DNA from: Glycomyces niveus
GTDB lineage: Bacteria; Actinomycetota; Actinomycetes; Mycobacteriales; Micromonosporaceae
Direction: 5' to 3'
NCBI RefSeq assembly: GCF_017592475.1
Contig: NZ_JAGFNP010000003.1
Location: forward strand, 248,001 to 312,000
Length of the DNA: 64,000 nt
The position numbers and the translations under genes are program-made. Numbering within the stretch: position 1 is the stretch's first letter; the number at the start of each line of letters is the position of its first letter. A model generated the notes under the pieces. The model had not been told where the DNA came from. It was given only the letters and a program-made list of their open reading frames with translations, and made no database searches. Below, piece by piece: positions 47,016-56,471 of this stretch.

Positions 47016-48299
47016 GTGCCGGACAGAGCCCCCACCGCCCTGCAGAACTGGGCCGGGAACATCGCCTTCTCCCCCAGCCGCTTCGAGGCCCCCGCAACGC
47101 TCGAGGAGGCGCGCAAGGTCGTCGCCGCCGCGCCGCGCCTGCGCGTGCTCGGCTCGGGCCACTCGTTCAACGCGATCGCGGCCTCCGACGCCACGATGGT
47201 CTCCCTCGCGGGCATCGAGCCCGAGGTGGACATCAACGCCCTGACGGGCACGGTCCGCGTCTCGGGCTGGATCACGTACGCCGCGTTGAGCGACGCCGTG
47301 CACCGGGCCGGCTTCGCACTGCACAACATGGCGTCCCTGCCGCACATCTCCGTCGCCGGGTCGATCGCGACCGGCACGCACGGTTCGGGGGACCGCAACG
47401 GGAACCTCGCGACCGCCGTGGCCGCCGTCGAGTTCATCGGCCCCGACGGGGAGCTGCGCACGGTCGCGCGCGGCGACGCGGACTTCCCCGGTTCCGTGGT
47501 CCACCTGGGGGCATTGGGCGTCGTGCACGCGGTGACCCTGGATCTCCTGCCGGGCTTCGAGATGCGCCAGTACGTGTACGACGGCCTCGCGTTCGACCAG
47601 GCCGTGGCGCACTTCGACGAGCTCACCTCGTCGGCGTACAGCACGAGCCTGTTCACCGCGTGGGGCGCGGCGCCGGTGTTCCAGTACTGGGTCAAGCAGC
47701 GCACCGCCGACCAGACCCACCCGTTCCCGCAGGCGAACTGGTTCGGGGCGCCGCTCGCGGACGGGAAGCGGCATCCGGTGCCGGGCGTCGACCCGGAGGC
47801 GTGCACGGTGCAGCAGGGCCAGACCGGCCCGTGGCACGAGCGCCTGCCGCACTTCAAGCCCGAGTTCACGCCCAGCGCGGGCGACGAGCTGCAGTCGGAG
47901 TTCCTGATCGACCGGGCGGACGCGCCCGCGGCGCTGGAGGCGCTGGCGGGGATCGGGGAGGCGCTCGGCTCGGTCGTGCAGATCTGCGAGGTGCGCACGA
48001 TGGCGGCGGACGACCTGTGGCTCTCTCCCGCATTCGGGCGCGACACTGTGGGCCTGCATTTCACTTGGGTGAGTGACTTCTCGGCGGTCGCTCCGGTGAT
48101 GGCGGCGGCGGAGGCGGCTTTGGAACCGTTCTCACCGCGGCCGCATTGGGGCAAATTGTTTTCGATACCAATGAGTGATGTCCGCTCGCGTTATCCGCGA
48201 ATGGGCGACTGGGAGAAACTTCGCGCTCGTGTCGATCCAGAGGGGAAGTTCGCCAATGACTTCTCGGACGCAGTCGCGGGCGGTGCCGCGAACGAGTGA
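47016..48299 (+). CDS. FAD-dependent alditol/xylitol oxidase-type enzyme
   Basis: A 427-residue VAO-family flavoprotein closely patterned on Streptomyces alditol oxidase AldO, which oxidises sugar alcohols to aldoses with H2O2. Visible are RVLGSGHSFNAIA, whose His holds the covalent FAD, SLPHISVAGSIATGTHGSGDRNGNLA, and the C-terminal HWGKLF block with RYPRMGDWEKLRARVDPEGKFAND. GTG 47016 has AGGAGG 9 nt upstream. A frame starting at 46836 overlaps the Nudix gene and is not needed. The true substrate is untested; it stands alone. Confidence 0.88.
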   Translation: MPDRAPTALQNWAGNIAFSPSRFEAPATLEEARKVVAAAPRLRVLGSGHSFNAIAASDATMVSLAGIEPEVDINALTGTVRVSGWITYAALSDAVHRAGFALHNMASLPHISVAGSIATGTHGSGDRNGNLATAVAAVEFIGPDGELRTVARGDADFPGSVVHLGALGVVHAVTLDLLPGFEMRQYVYDGLAFDQAVAHFDELTSSAYSTSLFTAWGAAPVFQYWVKQRTADQTHPFPQANWFGAPLADGKRHPVPGVDPEACTVQQGQTGPWHERLPHFKPEFTPSAGDELQSEFLIDRADAPAALEALAGIGEALGSVVQICEVRTMAADDLWLSPAFGRDTVGLHFTWVSDFSAVAPVMAAAEAALEPFSPRPHWGKLFSIPMSDVRSRYPRMGDWEKLRARVDPEGKFANDFSDAVAGGAANE

Positions 48300-48336
48300 A
48301 GCGTGCCGTCTGAGGCACCCTTCCGTGTAAAGCAGC

Positions 48337-48367
48337 GAGGGCATTCAGGTGGTTCCTGAATGCCCTC
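48337..48367. terminator. Bidirectional terminator between alditol oxidase and hup
   Basis: GAGGGCATTCAGG-N5-CCTGAATGCCCTC, a perfect 13-bp stem followed by TTC on the plus strand, between convergent genes. Confidence 0.85.
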
Positions 48368-48400
48368 TTCCCCGTGCGAGTCGGACGGGTGCCTCACCGT

Positions 48401-48420
48401 GCCCCGAACCGGTTCGGGGC
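48401..48420. terminator. Palindrome just past hup
   Basis: GCCCCGAACCGGTTCGGGGC is a perfect 20-bp palindrome 7 nt after the hup stop, probably its terminator. Confidence 0.55.
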
Positions 48421-48427
48421 CGCGGCA

Positions 48428-48982
48428 TCAGCGTCCGCGCCTCGTGGTCTTCTTCGCCGCGGTCTTCTTCGCGGCGGGCTTCGCCGCGGTCTTGCGCACG
48501 GCCTTCTTCGCGGTCGCGGCCTTCTTGGCCGTCGTCTTCTTCGCCGCGGTCTTCTTGGCCCCCACGCGGCTCGTGGCGGTCGACCGGGTCGCCGTGGAGG
48601 CGGCCCGCGTGGTCTTCTTCGCGGTCGTCTTCTTGGCCGTGGTCTTCTTCGCGGTGGCCTTCTTCGCCGGCGCGGCCTTCTTGGCGGTCGCGGACTTGGC
48701 GGCCTTGCGCTTGCCGGTCACGAGCTCCTTGAAGCCGGTGCCGGGGCGGAACGCGGGCACGACGGTCTTCTTGACCTTCACCGCTTCCCCCGTGCGCGGG
48801 TTGCGCGCCATGCGAGCGGCCCGCTGGCGCTTCTCGAAGACGCCGAAACCGGCGAAGGAGACTTTCTCCCCTTTCACCACCGCGCGCTGTATCTCGTCGA
48901 TCGCGACATCCACGACTTCTTTCGCGGCGGCCCGGTCGCCAGTGCGTGCGGCGATCCGTTCGACGAACTCTGCCTTGTTCAC
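48428..48982 (-). CDS. hup: HU-family nucleoid protein with Lys/Ala-rich tail
   Basis: HU compacts and bends DNA. The N-terminal 92 residues are a full HU fold: NKAEFVERIAARTGDRAAAKEVVDVAIDEI, GEKVSFAGFGVFEKRQRAARMARNPRTGE, KTVVPAFRPGTGFKELV. A tail of about 90 residues of AKK/PAKK/TTAKK repeats follows, as in mycobacterial HupB and Streptomyces HupS. GTG 48982 has GGGAGGG 8 nt upstream, giving 184 residues. Next to leuD as in streptomycetes. Confidence 0.95.
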   Translation of the reverse strand: MNKAEFVERIAARTGDRAAAKEVVDVAIDEIQRAVVKGEKVSFAGFGVFEKRQRAARMARNPRTGEAVKVKKTVVPAFRPGTGFKELVTGKRKAAKSATAKKAAPAKKATAKKTTAKKTTAKKTTRAASTATRSTATSRVGAKKTAAKKTTAKKAATAKKAVRKTAAKPAAKKTAAKKTTRRGR

Positions 48983-49161
48983 GAGTCCTACCCTCCCGAT
49001 AGTCCTTGAAGCCATACCAGCTTGTTAAGCGCACGTTATGACGTTTCGAAAGCGAACGCAACTGTTTCCGCGAAAATAGACCCGTTGTGTCGCAGGGAAT
49101 TTTTATTCAGGTGCCCGAAATCGACGCTCGCAACCCCGTTGGGAGGGACCCGAACACGCCT

Positions 49162-49188
49162 GGAGCCGGTGGCATCGCCACCGGCTCC
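49162..49188 (-). terminator. Terminator after leuCD
   Basis: GGAGCCGGTGG-CATCG-CCACCGGCTCC, perfect 11-bp stem 34 nt past the leuD stop. Confidence 0.75.
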
Positions 49189-49222
49189 GTACGTGAGGTC
49201 TAACTGGATCGGCCTGCGGACA

Positions 49223-49822
49223 CTAGACCTGAACGGGGAGAGTCCTAGGCCGCCAAGCGTCCCGGTTCGACTCGAAGCCCGCGATCTTGTCCTCGTCGCG
49301 CAGCGTCAGGGCCACGTCGTCGAGCCCTTCCATCATGCGCCAGCGCAGGAACTCGTCGAACTCGAAGCCCCAGGTGCGGTCGCCCGCACGGACTTCGCAC
49401 GCCACGAGGTCCACGGTGATCTCCGACTCCGGGTGCGTTTCGGCCAGCAGCCACAGCTCCTCGACGGCCGCCTCGGGCAGCTCCACAGTCAACAGACCGT
49501 TCTTGAGCGAGTTGCCGCGGAAGATGTCTCCGAAGCGCGGGGCGATGACCGCCTTGAACCCGTAGTCCTTCAGTGCCCAGACGGCGTGCTCGCGCGAGGA
49601 GCCGGTGCCGAACTCGGTGCCGGTGACCAGGATCGTGGCGTTCGCGTACTCGGGCTGGTTGAGGAGGAACTTCTCGTCCTCGCGCCACTCCGCGAACAGG
49701 CCGTCCTCGAAGCCGGTCTTGGTGACCCGCTTGAGGTACACGGCCGGGATGATCTGGTCGGTGTCGACGTTCGAGCGCCGCAGCGGCGCGACGCAGCCGG
49801 TGTGGGTCGTGAACTTGTCCAT
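49223..49822 (-). CDS. leuD: 3-isopropylmalate dehydratase small subunit
   Basis: LeuD pairs with LeuC to isomerise 2- to 3-isopropylmalate in leucine synthesis. The 199-residue protein has [17 protein letters not shown], the active-site [26 protein letters not shown] and [14 protein letters not shown] 49822 is 15 nt after leuC, a typical leuCD operon. Confidence 0.97.
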   Translation of the reverse strand: MDKFTTHTGCVAPLRRSNVDTDQIIPAVYLKRVTKTGFEDGLFAEWREDEKFLLNQPEYANATILVTGTEFGTGSSREHAVWALKDYGFKAVIAPRFGDIFRGNSLKNGLLTVELPEAAVEELWLLAETHPESEITVDLVACEVRAGDRTWGFEFDEFLRWRMMEGLDDVALTLRDEDKIAGFESNRDAWRPRTLPVQV

Positions 49823-49837
49823 GATTCCCTGCCCTTC

Positions 49838-51265
49838 CTACAGATCCGCCGGGCTGGCGAGGTGGCCGGTGACGGCCGTGGCGGCGGCGACGGCCGGGCT
49901 CACCAGGTGCGTGCGCCCGCCCTTGCCTTGGCGGCCCTCGAAGTTGCGGTTCGAGGTGGAGGCGGCGCGCTGGCCGGGCGTCAGCTGGTCCGGGTTCATG
50001 CCCAGGCACATCGAGCAGCCCGCGAAGCGCCAGTCGGCGCCCGCTTCGATGAAGACCTTGTCGAGGCCTTCGGCGATGGCCTGCTCGCGGACCTTCGCGG
50101 AGCCGGGCACGACCATCATGTTGACGCCTTCGGCGACCTTGCGGCCCTTGATGACCTCGGCGGCGGTGCGCAGGTCCTCGATGCGGCCGTTGGTGCACGA
50201 GCCGAGGAAGACGACGTCGACGCCGATCTCGCGCATCGGCGTGCCCGCCTGGAGGCCCATGTACTCCAGGGCGCCCGCGGCGGTGGTGCGCGCGATCGGG
50301 TCCGCGAAGTCCTCGGGCGCGGGGACGTTGCCGGAGAGCTCGACGCCCTGCCCGGGGTTGGTGCCCCAGGTGACGAACGGGCTCAGGGAGGCCGCGTCGA
50401 TGACGATCTCCTTGTCGAAGACGGCGCCCTCGTCGGTCTTGAGCGTGCTCCAGTACTCGACGGCGGCGTCCCAGTCCTCGCCCTTGGGCGCGTGCGCGCG
50501 GCCCTTGACGTAGGCGGCGGTCTTCTCGTCCGGCGCGATCATGCCGGCCTTGGCGCCCCACTCGATCGACATGTTGCACACCGTCATGCGGCCTTCCATC
50601 GACAGCTCTTCGATGGCCTGGCCGCGGTATTCGACGATGTGGCCCTTGCCGCCGCCGGTGCCGGTGATGGAGATGACCTTGAGGATCAGGTCCTTCGCCG
50701 AGACGCCTTCGGGCAGCGAGCCGTTCACGGTGACGGCCATGAACTTCGGCTTGGCCTGCGGCAGGGTCTGCGTGGCGAGCACGTGCTCGACCTCGCTGGT
50801 GCCGATGCCGAACGCGATCGAGCCGAACGCGCCGTGGGTCGAGGTGTGGGAGTCGCCGCACACGACGGTCATGCCCGGCTGGGTGAGTCCCAGCTGGGGT
50901 CCCACGACGTGGACGACGCCCTGGTTCTCGTCACCGAGCGAGTGGATGCGGACGCCGAATTCCTCGCAGTTGGCGCGGAGCGTCTCGATCTGCTTGCGGC
51001 TGGTCGGGTCCGCGATGGTGAAGAGGTTGTCGGTGGGCGTGTTGTGGTCCTCGGTCGCGATCGTGAGATCGGTCCGGCGGACTTTGCGCCCGGCCTGCCG
51101 CAGGCCGTCGAAGGCCTGGGGGCTGGTCACCTCGTGGAGGAGGTGCAGGTCGATGTAGAGCAGGTCGGGTTGCTGGCCGCCCGTGCGTACCACGTGGGCG
51201 TCCCAGACCTTCTGCGCGAGGGTGCGCGGTGCCGTTCCCTCGGATTCGTGTGGTGTAGGTGACAT
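49838..51265 (-). CDS. leuC: 3-isopropylmalate dehydratase large subunit
   Basis: LeuC is the 4Fe-4S aconitase-type subunit of isopropylmalate isomerase. The 475-residue protein has [28 protein letters not shown], and the cluster cysteines in [12 protein letters not shown] and [14 protein letters not shown]. Its start at 51265 is about 50 bp from the divergent iclR gene, so the shared promoter region is where the IclR protein would act. Confidence 0.97.
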   Translation of the reverse strand: MSPTPHESEGTAPRTLAQKVWDAHVVRTGGQQPDLLYIDLHLLHEVTSPQAFDGLRQAGRKVRRTDLTIATEDHNTPTDNLFTIADPTSRKQIETLRANCEEFGVRIHSLGDENQGVVHVVGPQLGLTQPGMTVVCGDSHTSTHGAFGSIAFGIGTSEVEHVLATQTLPQAKPKFMAVTVNGSLPEGVSAKDLILKVISITGTGGGKGHIVEYRGQAIEELSMEGRMTVCNMSIEWGAKAGMIAPDEKTAAYVKGRAHAPKGEDWDAAVEYWSTLKTDEGAVFDKEIVIDAASLSPFVTWGTNPGQGVELSGNVPAPEDFADPIARTTAAGALEYMGLQAGTPMREIGVDVVFLGSCTNGRIEDLRTAAEVIKGRKVAEGVNMMVVPGSAKVREQAIAEGLDKVFIEAGADWRFAGCSMCLGMNPDQLTPGQRAASTSNRNFEGRQGKGGRTHLVSPAVAAATAVTGHLASPADL

Positions 51266-51317
51266 CTCTGTTCCCAGTCGTTGGACTTCTCGAAATATGG
51301 GAGGTAATGTTCAGCTC

Positions 51318-52019
51318 GTGAGAACGAATACTATCAGCGGAGTCGGCGTCCTTGACAAGGCGGTGCTCATCCTCACGGCTTGCACCAACGGCGCCAGCCT
51401 GGCTGAGCTCGTGCACGAGACCGGACTGCCCAGGGCCACGGCCCACCGGCTCGCGCAGGCCCTCGAAGCCCACGAGATGCTGCAACGCGACCACGAGGGC
51501 CGCTGGCGCCCCGGCCCGAAACTCGGCGAGCTCGCCGGGTCCACGGCCGACGTCCTCCTCAGTGCCGCCGAACCGGTGCTCAACCTCCTCCGCGACCAGA
51601 CGGGCGAATCGACCCAGCTCTACCGCAGGCGGGCCGACGAACGCGTCTGCGTGGCCGCCGCCGAGCGCGCCTCCGGGCTGCGCGACACGGTGCCCGTCGG
51701 CGCGGGCCTCCCGATGACGGCCGGCTCGGGCGCGCAGGTGCTGCTCGCCTGGGAGCCGCCGGAGGGGATCCTGCCGCTGCTGCCCAAGTGCCGCTTCTCG
51801 TCGAAGACGCTCGCCGAGGTCCGGCGCCGCGGCTTCGCCCAGTCGGTCGCCGAGCGCGAGCCCGGTGTGGTCAGCGTCTCGGCCCCGGTCAGGGACAAGA
51901 CCGGCCGCGTCGTCGCCGCCATCTCGGTGTCCGGCCCGATAGAGCGCCTGGGACGCCGCCCGGGCGACCGCCTCGGCATGGCCGTCATCCGAGCCGGCCA
52001 GAAGCTCTCCGGCCTCTAA
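51318..52019 (+). CDS. ndgR: IclR-family regulator, NdgR/LtbR type
   Basis: Divergent regulator of leuCD; NdgR in Streptomyces and LtbR in Corynebacterium control leucine and tryptophan genes from this position. The 233-residue protein has SGVGVLDKAVLIL, an HTH (ASLAELVHETGLPRATAHRLAQALEAHEML) and an IclR effector domain (GLRDTVPVGAGLPMTAGSGAQVLLAW, VSVSAPVRDKTGRVVAAISVSGP). GTG 51318 fits the family N-terminus, but its spacing from GGGAGG is long (12 nt); ATG 51297 is an alternative. Confidence 0.9.
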   Translation: MRTNTISGVGVLDKAVLILTACTNGASLAELVHETGLPRATAHRLAQALEAHEMLQRDHEGRWRPGPKLGELAGSTADVLLSAAEPVLNLLRDQTGESTQLYRRRADERVCVAAAERASGLRDTVPVGAGLPMTAGSGAQVLLAWEPPEGILPLLPKCRFSSKTLAEVRRRGFAQSVAEREPGVVSVSAPVRDKTGRVVAAISVSGPIERLGRRPGDRLGMAVIRAGQKLSGL

Positions 52020-52042
52020 CCCCTTTCATCGTGAACCCCTCA

Positions 52043-52073
52043 ACGGCCCGGCGGTCGCAGACCGCCGGGCCGT
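52043..52073 (+). terminator. Terminator after the iclR gene
   Basis: ACGGCCCGGCGGT-CGCAG-ACCGCCGGGCCGT, perfect 13-bp stem ending in TTCC, 24 nt past the stop. Confidence 0.85.
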
Positions 52074-52086
52074 TCCGCATACTGAC

Positions 52087-52185
52087 GAGAGGCCGCTCAC
52101 AGAGCCGCGACCGCAGGCCGCGCCCGACACCTCCGATCTCCGCGCGGAACTGCCGCGCGAACGGGATCTGGGGTTCGACCTGTGA
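52087..52185 (+). pseudogene. Remnant C-terminus of a VapB-type antitoxin
   Basis: The frame ending at TGA 52183 reads ERPLTEPRPQAAPDTSDLRA then ELPRERDLGFDL and overlaps the vapC GTG by 4 nt (GTGA), the usual antitoxin-toxin junction. Upstream the frame runs into the iclR terminator with no ATG, GTG or TTG, so the DNA-binding N-terminus is missing. Too short to assign the antitoxin family. Confidence 0.5.
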
Positions 52186-52589
52186 GGTACCTGCTCGACA
52201 CCAACGTGCTGAGCGAGCCGCGCAGGCCCGAACCGGACCAGGGCGTCATGCGCTGGTACGACGCTACGGCCGACACCGACATGCATTTGAGCGTCATGAC
52301 GATCGGCGAATTCCGGAAGGGCATGGCGCGGCTGCGCCACAAGGACTCCGAACGCGCCGCGACCCTGGCGCTGTGACTTGACCACCTGCTCGCTCCGTAC
52401 GCGTCGCGCGACCTGCCCGTCACGCCTGAGGTCGCGAACGTCTGGGGCGAGCTCAACGACCCCGGCCCATTGCCGATCATCGACGCGTATGTCGCTGCCA
52501 CCGCGATCGTCCATGACATGGTCCTGGTCACCCGCAACGTCGAGGACTTCGAGCAGACCGGAGCACGCCTGCTGAACCCGTTCGGTTAA
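52182..52589 (+). pseudogene. vapC: VapC PIN-domain toxin interrupted by an in-frame TGA
   Basis: Read through one stop, the frame gives a 135-residue VapC: MRYLLDTNVLSEPRRPEPD with the first catalytic Asp, SVMTIGEFRKGMARL with Glu, then after TGA at 52374-52376 LDHLLAPYASRDLPVTPEVA, PLPIIDAYVAATAIVHDMVLVTRNVEDFEQTG and LLNPFG. VapC proteins often have Trp at the stop position, so a TGG-to-TGA change is the simplest cause. The 64-residue product lacks half of the active site and should be inactive. The 3' end overlaps the convergent CHAD gene by 4 nt. Confidence 0.85.
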
Positions 52590-53371
52590 TGCTCCGCCAG
52601 CACCGCTTCCGCCTTCGCGAGGTGCTTGGCGTAGGCGCGGTGCTCGCGTTCCAGGACCGGGGAATCAGGCGCGTGGACCTCGAGGTAGCGGATCGCGACC
52701 ACGTCGTCCTGGCAGCGGCCGAGCACGTTCTGGACCTTCTTGGCGTCGGCGGCGACCGCCGCGGCGCTCTCGCCGAGGACCAGGGCGGCCTCGGCGGTGT
52801 AGCGGGCCCGCTTGGCGGTGTTGCGGGCCGCGTGGCGGGCCCCGTCCGGGTCGGGCGAGGACGCGATGGCGGCCAAGGACGCCGCCAGGTCCAGGCGGGC
52901 GGCCTCGACGATCGGCGCGAGCACGTCCTCGGCGGGCTGTCCTGCGGCTTCGGTGAAGACGGGGGCCTCGGCCATGCGTCCCGCGGCGGCCAGCAGGTTC
53001 GTCGTCCGCTCGCGGGAGCAGGCCTCGATCAGCGGCTCGTAGGCGAGGCGCTCCTGCTCGGCGAGGGCCTCGAACCAGTCGGGCCGGTCGTCGCCGAGCC
53101 GCTTGGCGAAGCGCGTGCGCAGCACCTCGAGGTCGCGCACATGCCCGAGTTCGGTGGCGAGCCAGCGCAGGCGACGCCGCCTCAGCGGCGGCTCGGCGTA
53201 CAGGCCCGGGTAGGTCTGCAGGAGCGAACGCAGCCGCCGGGTGGCGACCCGCATGCGGTGCACCGCGTCCGGTTCGCGGCGCATCACCGGTTCCCGGCTC
53301 TGGCGCAGCGTCTCGGCCTGCGAGATGAAGTAGGCGTGCACTGCGCTTGCGGCGCTTGGTGTCTCGGACAT
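52586..53371 (-). CDS. CHAD domain protein
   Basis: CHAD domains are helical, His-rich modules that bind inorganic polyphosphate. The 261-residue protein is a single CHAD domain with the conserved VHRMRVATRRLRSLLQTYPGL, LATELGHVRDLEVLRTRF and HAARNTAKRARYTAEAALVLGE, KVQNVLGRCQDDVVAI. There is no CYTH partner domain. ATG 53371 follows GGGGAGGG. It is separated from hutH by a hairpin and has no operon partner. Confidence 0.9.
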   Translation of the reverse strand: MSETPSAASAVHAYFISQAETLRQSREPVMRREPDAVHRMRVATRRLRSLLQTYPGLYAEPPLRRRRLRWLATELGHVRDLEVLRTRFAKRLGDDRPDWFEALAEQERLAYEPLIEACSRERTTNLLAAAGRMAEAPVFTEAAGQPAEDVLAPIVEAARLDLAASLAAIASSPDPDGARHAARNTAKRARYTAEAALVLGESAAAVAADAKKVQNVLGRCQDDVVAIRYLEVHAPDSPVLEREHRAYAKHLAKAEAVLAEH

Positions 53372-53411
53372 CGGCCCTCCCCGGTCGACAGGCCTCTCAT
53401 TAGACAGCACG

Positions 53412-53443
53412 GCGCCCCGCCACCGATCCCGGGAGCGGGGCGC
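53412..53443 (-). terminator. Terminator after hutH
   Basis: GCGCCCCGC pairs with GCGGGGCGC across a 14-nt loop, 30 nt past the hutH stop. Confidence 0.55.
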
Positions 53444-53473
53444 TGTGGTTCGCGGTGTTCCCGTTCGGGTCCG

Positions 53474-55012
53474 CTAAGCGAGCGGGCCGACCGCGGCTTC
53501 GATCTCGGCTTTGAGGGCGGGGCCTTCGATGAGGTGTTTGACCTGTTCGATGACCGGGGCGAGGAACTGGTCGGGGCCGGGCTTGCCGGCGATCGGGGCG
53601 ACGGCGGCCGTCGCCGCGCGGGCGGCCGGGGACGGGATGAGCGGCAGGCGCAGCTGGAGCCCCTGGGTCGCGGCGAGCATCTCGACGGCGAGAAGGGTGG
53701 CGAGGTTGTCGAGGATGGTGCGGAGCTTGCAGGCGGCGGCCCAGCCCATCGAGACGTGGTCCTCCTGCATCCCGGAGGTCGGGACCGAGTCGACCGAGGC
53801 GGGGGCGGCGAGGCGGCGGTTCTCCGCGACGATGCCCGCGGCCGTGTACTGGGCGATCATGAGCCCGGAGTTCACGCCCGGGTCGGGGCTGAGGAACGCG
53901 GGCAGGCCGCGGTTGCGGGTGACGTCGAGCAGGCGGTCCACGCGGCGCTCGGAGATCGAGCCGACGTCGGCCGCCGCGATCCCGAGGAAGTCGGCCGCGT
54001 AGCCGAGCGGCGCACCGTGGAAGTTCCCGGTCGACTCGACGCGGCCGTCGAGCATCACCACCGGGTTGTCGACGACCGAGCGCAGCTCCTGGGCCGCCAC
54101 GGTCTCGGCGTAGGCGAGCACGTCGCGGGCCGCGCCGGCGACCTGCGGGGCGCAGCGCATCGAGTAGGCGTCCTGGACGGCGTGCGCGAGGTCGTTGCGG
54201 TGGGAGTCCATGACCTCGGAGTCCTGCAGCAGCAGGTGGATGTTCGCGGCGCTCTTCGCCTGACCCGGCTGGGGCCGGATCGCCTGCAGTTCGGGCTGGA
54301 ACGGCCGGTCCGAGCCGAGCATGGCCTCATTGGACAGTGCGGCGCACACGTCGGCCATCGCCAAGAGGTGGCGCAGGTCGGCGACGGCCAGGATGAGCAT
54401 CCCGAGCATGCCGTCGGTGCCGTTGATGAGCGCCAGGCCTTCCTTGGACGACAACGTGATCGGGGTCAGGCCCGCGCGTTCGAGGACCGGGGCGGCCTCC
54501 AGGCGGGTGCCGTCCGCGCCGCGGACCCAGCCTTCGCCCAGCATGACCAGCGCGCAGTGCGCGAGCGGCGCGAGGTCGCCCGAAGCACCGAGTGAGCCGT
54601 GGCGCGGGACCCACGGCGTGATGTCCGCGTTGAGCAGCGCGGCGAGCCCGTCGGCGACCTCGGGCCGGACCCCCGAGCGGCCCATGGCGAGCGAGCGCAG
54701 GCGCAGGAGCATCATCGCGCGCACGACCTCGTCCGGCATCGGGTCGCCCACGCCGGCCGAGTGCGAGCGGATGAGAGCGTGCTGCAGCTCGGCGCGGCGC
54801 TCAGGGGCCACGAAGGTGTTCGCGAGGGCGCCGAAACCGGTCGAGACGCCGTACACGGGACGGCCTTCGCGCTCGATGGCGTCCACGATCGCCCGGCTCG
54901 CGGCCATGGCCTCGCGGGCCTCGGCGTCGATCACCACACGGGCGCGGTCGCGGGCGACCGCGATGACCTCCTCGGGGGTGACCGGGACCGGCTTGATGTG
55001 GACAGTGGACAT
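53474..55012 (-). CDS. hutH: Histidine ammonia-lyase
   Basis: HutH removes ammonia from histidine to give urocanate, the first step of histidine degradation. The 512-residue protein has the MIO cofactor triad Ala-Ser-Gly in RHGSLGASGDLAPLAH near residue 143, the Tyr in GRPVYGVSTGFG near 54, and QDAYSMRCAPQ. ATG 55012 has GAGGAGG in front and lies 9 nt after hutI. It is the last gene of the hut series. Confidence 0.96.
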   Translation of the reverse strand: MSTVHIKPVPVTPEEVIAVARDRARVVIDAEAREAMAASRAIVDAIEREGRPVYGVSTGFGALANTFVAPERRAELQHALIRSHSAGVGDPMPDEVVRAMMLLRLRSLAMGRSGVRPEVADGLAALLNADITPWVPRHGSLGASGDLAPLAHCALVMLGEGWVRGADGTRLEAAPVLERAGLTPITLSSKEGLALINGTDGMLGMLILAVADLRHLLAMADVCAALSNEAMLGSDRPFQPELQAIRPQPGQAKSAANIHLLLQDSEVMDSHRNDLAHAVQDAYSMRCAPQVAGAARDVLAYAETVAAQELRSVVDNPVVMLDGRVESTGNFHGAPLGYAADFLGIAAADVGSISERRVDRLLDVTRNRGLPAFLSPDPGVNSGLMIAQYTAAGIVAENRRLAAPASVDSVPTSGMQEDHVSMGWAAACKLRTILDNLATLLAVEMLAATQGLQLRLPLIPSPAARAATAAVAPIAGKPGPDQFLAPVIEQVKHLIEGPALKAEIEAAVGPLA

Positions 55013-55021
55013 CGTTCCTCC

Positions 55022-56167
55022 TCAACTCATGACGACGCCGTCGTGGACGACCGTGCCGACTAGGGGCGTCCCGGGCCGGTAGGCCAGATGGACGTGGCTG
55101 GGGGCGTCGAGCACGACGAGGTCGGCGCGCGCACCGACCGCGATGCGCCCGATGTCGTCACGGCGCAGCGCGGCGGCGCCGCCGGCAGTCGCCGCTTCGA
55201 GCGCCTCGGCGGGAGTCATGCGCATCTCGCGGACGGCGAGCGCGATGCAGAACGCCATGCTGCTGGTGAAGGACGAGCCCGGGTTGCAGTCGGTCGCGAG
55301 GGCGACGCGGGCGCCCGCGTCGATGAGGCGGCGCGCATCGGGGTACGGGGAGCGGGTCGAGAACTCGGCCCCCGGCAGGAGGGTGGCGACGGTGCCGGAG
55401 TTCGCGAGCGCGTCCACGTCCGCGTCGGTGAGGTGCGTGCAGTGGTCGGCGGAGGCGGCGCCGAGCTCGACGGCGAGCCGCACCCCGGGGCCCGCGGTGA
55501 GCTGGTTGGCGTGGACGCGCAGGCCCAGACCGGCTTTCGCGCTCGCGGTGAGCACCGCGCGGGCCTGGTCGCCGTCGAAGGCGCCGCGTTCGCAGAACAC
55601 GTCGGCCCATTTCGCGTGCGGCGCGCAGGCTTCGAGCATGGGGCCGGCCGCGAGCGCGGTGTACTCGTCCGGGTCGACTCCAGTGGGGACGGTGTGCGCG
55701 CCGAGATACGTGGTCTCGGCGGTGAACTCGCGGGCGATGCGCAGCGAGCGCACCTCGTCCGCGACGGTGAGCCCGTACCCGGATTTGATCTCCACGGTGG
55801 TCGTGCCCTGGCGGAGCATTTCGCCGGTGAGTCGGGCGCAGTTCTCACGCAGGCCCTCGTCGCGCGCGAGGCGGGTCGCAGCGACGGTGGTGCGGATGCC
55901 GCCGCCGTCGTAGGGCTCGCCGCTCATGCGGGCGTTGAACTCCGGGGTGCGGTCGCCCGCGAAGACGAGGTGGGCGTGGCTGTCGACGAAACCGGGGATC
56001 ACGGCCCGGTCGCCCACGTCGAGGTATTCGTCGGCGGCGGGCCGGTTGAGCCGGTGGCCGACCCACGCGATGAGACCGTCCTCGATGACGACCGCGGCGT
56101 CATAGTGGACGGTGCCTTCGTCGTCGGCGGTGAAGAGCTCGCCGATGCCGTCGATCAGGAGGCTCAT
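55022..56167 (-). CDS. hutI: Imidazolonepropionase
   Basis: HutI hydrolyses imidazolone-5-propionate to N-formimino-glutamate. The 381-residue amidohydrolase has the metal motif [15 protein letters not shown], then [25 protein letters not shown] and [16 protein letters not shown], all as in the family. The start is ATG 56167 (AAAGGG upstream). It is separated from hutF by a 304-bp gap holding a hutF fragment. Confidence 0.95.
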   Translation of the reverse strand: MSLLIDGIGELFTADDEGTVHYDAAVVIEDGLIAWVGHRLNRPAADEYLDVGDRAVIPGFVDSHAHLVFAGDRTPEFNARMSGEPYDGGGIRTTVAATRLARDEGLRENCARLTGEMLRQGTTTVEIKSGYGLTVADEVRSLRIAREFTAETTYLGAHTVPTGVDPDEYTALAAGPMLEACAPHAKWADVFCERGAFDGDQARAVLTASAKAGLGLRVHANQLTAGPGVRLAVELGAASADHCTHLTDADVDALANSGTVATLLPGAEFSTRSPYPDARRLIDAGARVALATDCNPGSSFTSSMAFCIALAVREMRMTPAEALEAATAGGAAALRRDDIGRIAVGARADLVVLDAPSHVHLAYRPGTPLVGTVVHDGVVMS

Positions 56168-56471
56168 CGCAGGCCCTTTCTGTGAGCGGCCGCCGCCGTG
56201 AGGCCGGCCGTTGCGGCGCAACGGTCCGTGGCGGCGACTCGCGCAGCCGAGCGCAGCGATGTCAGGAGGTCATGCCCACAAGCGCTCGATCTCGGCCGCG
56301 AGTTCGGCGCCCGCGTCAATGCGCAGGCCCTCGGCGACGATGCGGCGCAACGGTCCATCGCGGCGGCGCGGGCGGCCGAGTCGCCGCTGAGCCGGCGTTC
56401 GCCTCGTGTCCGGGGGAGGCGGCGCGCCGATCGCGAGTGCCCGGTCCGGCGGGCGCCGAGATGCGAGGCGG
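56168..56471. other. Spacer between hutF and hutI with repeated fragments
   Basis: No intact gene. It contains a duplicated hutF 3' end (56270-56347) and two copies of GCGGCGCAACGGTCC (56213-56227, 56342-56356). It looks like debris of rearrangement. All flanking genes read on the minus strand. Confidence 0.6.
56270..56347 (-). pseudogene. Fragment encoding a HutF-like C-terminus
   Basis: In the minus frame ending at TGA 56270 it reads RRIVAEGLRIDAGAELAAEI then ERLWA, against RRIVADGRHLRIDAGAELAA then EIKGLWA at the end of hutF, 202 bp away. Differences fall at wobble positions and two codons are missing, so it is an old copy or a remnant of a paralogue, not a fresh duplication. Confidence 0.75.

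Noticed and set aside
52374..52376. TGA in vapC as selenocysteine or programmed read-through
   Set aside because: No SECIS-like hairpin was recognised after it, VapC proteins are not selenoproteins, and the linked antitoxin is also broken.
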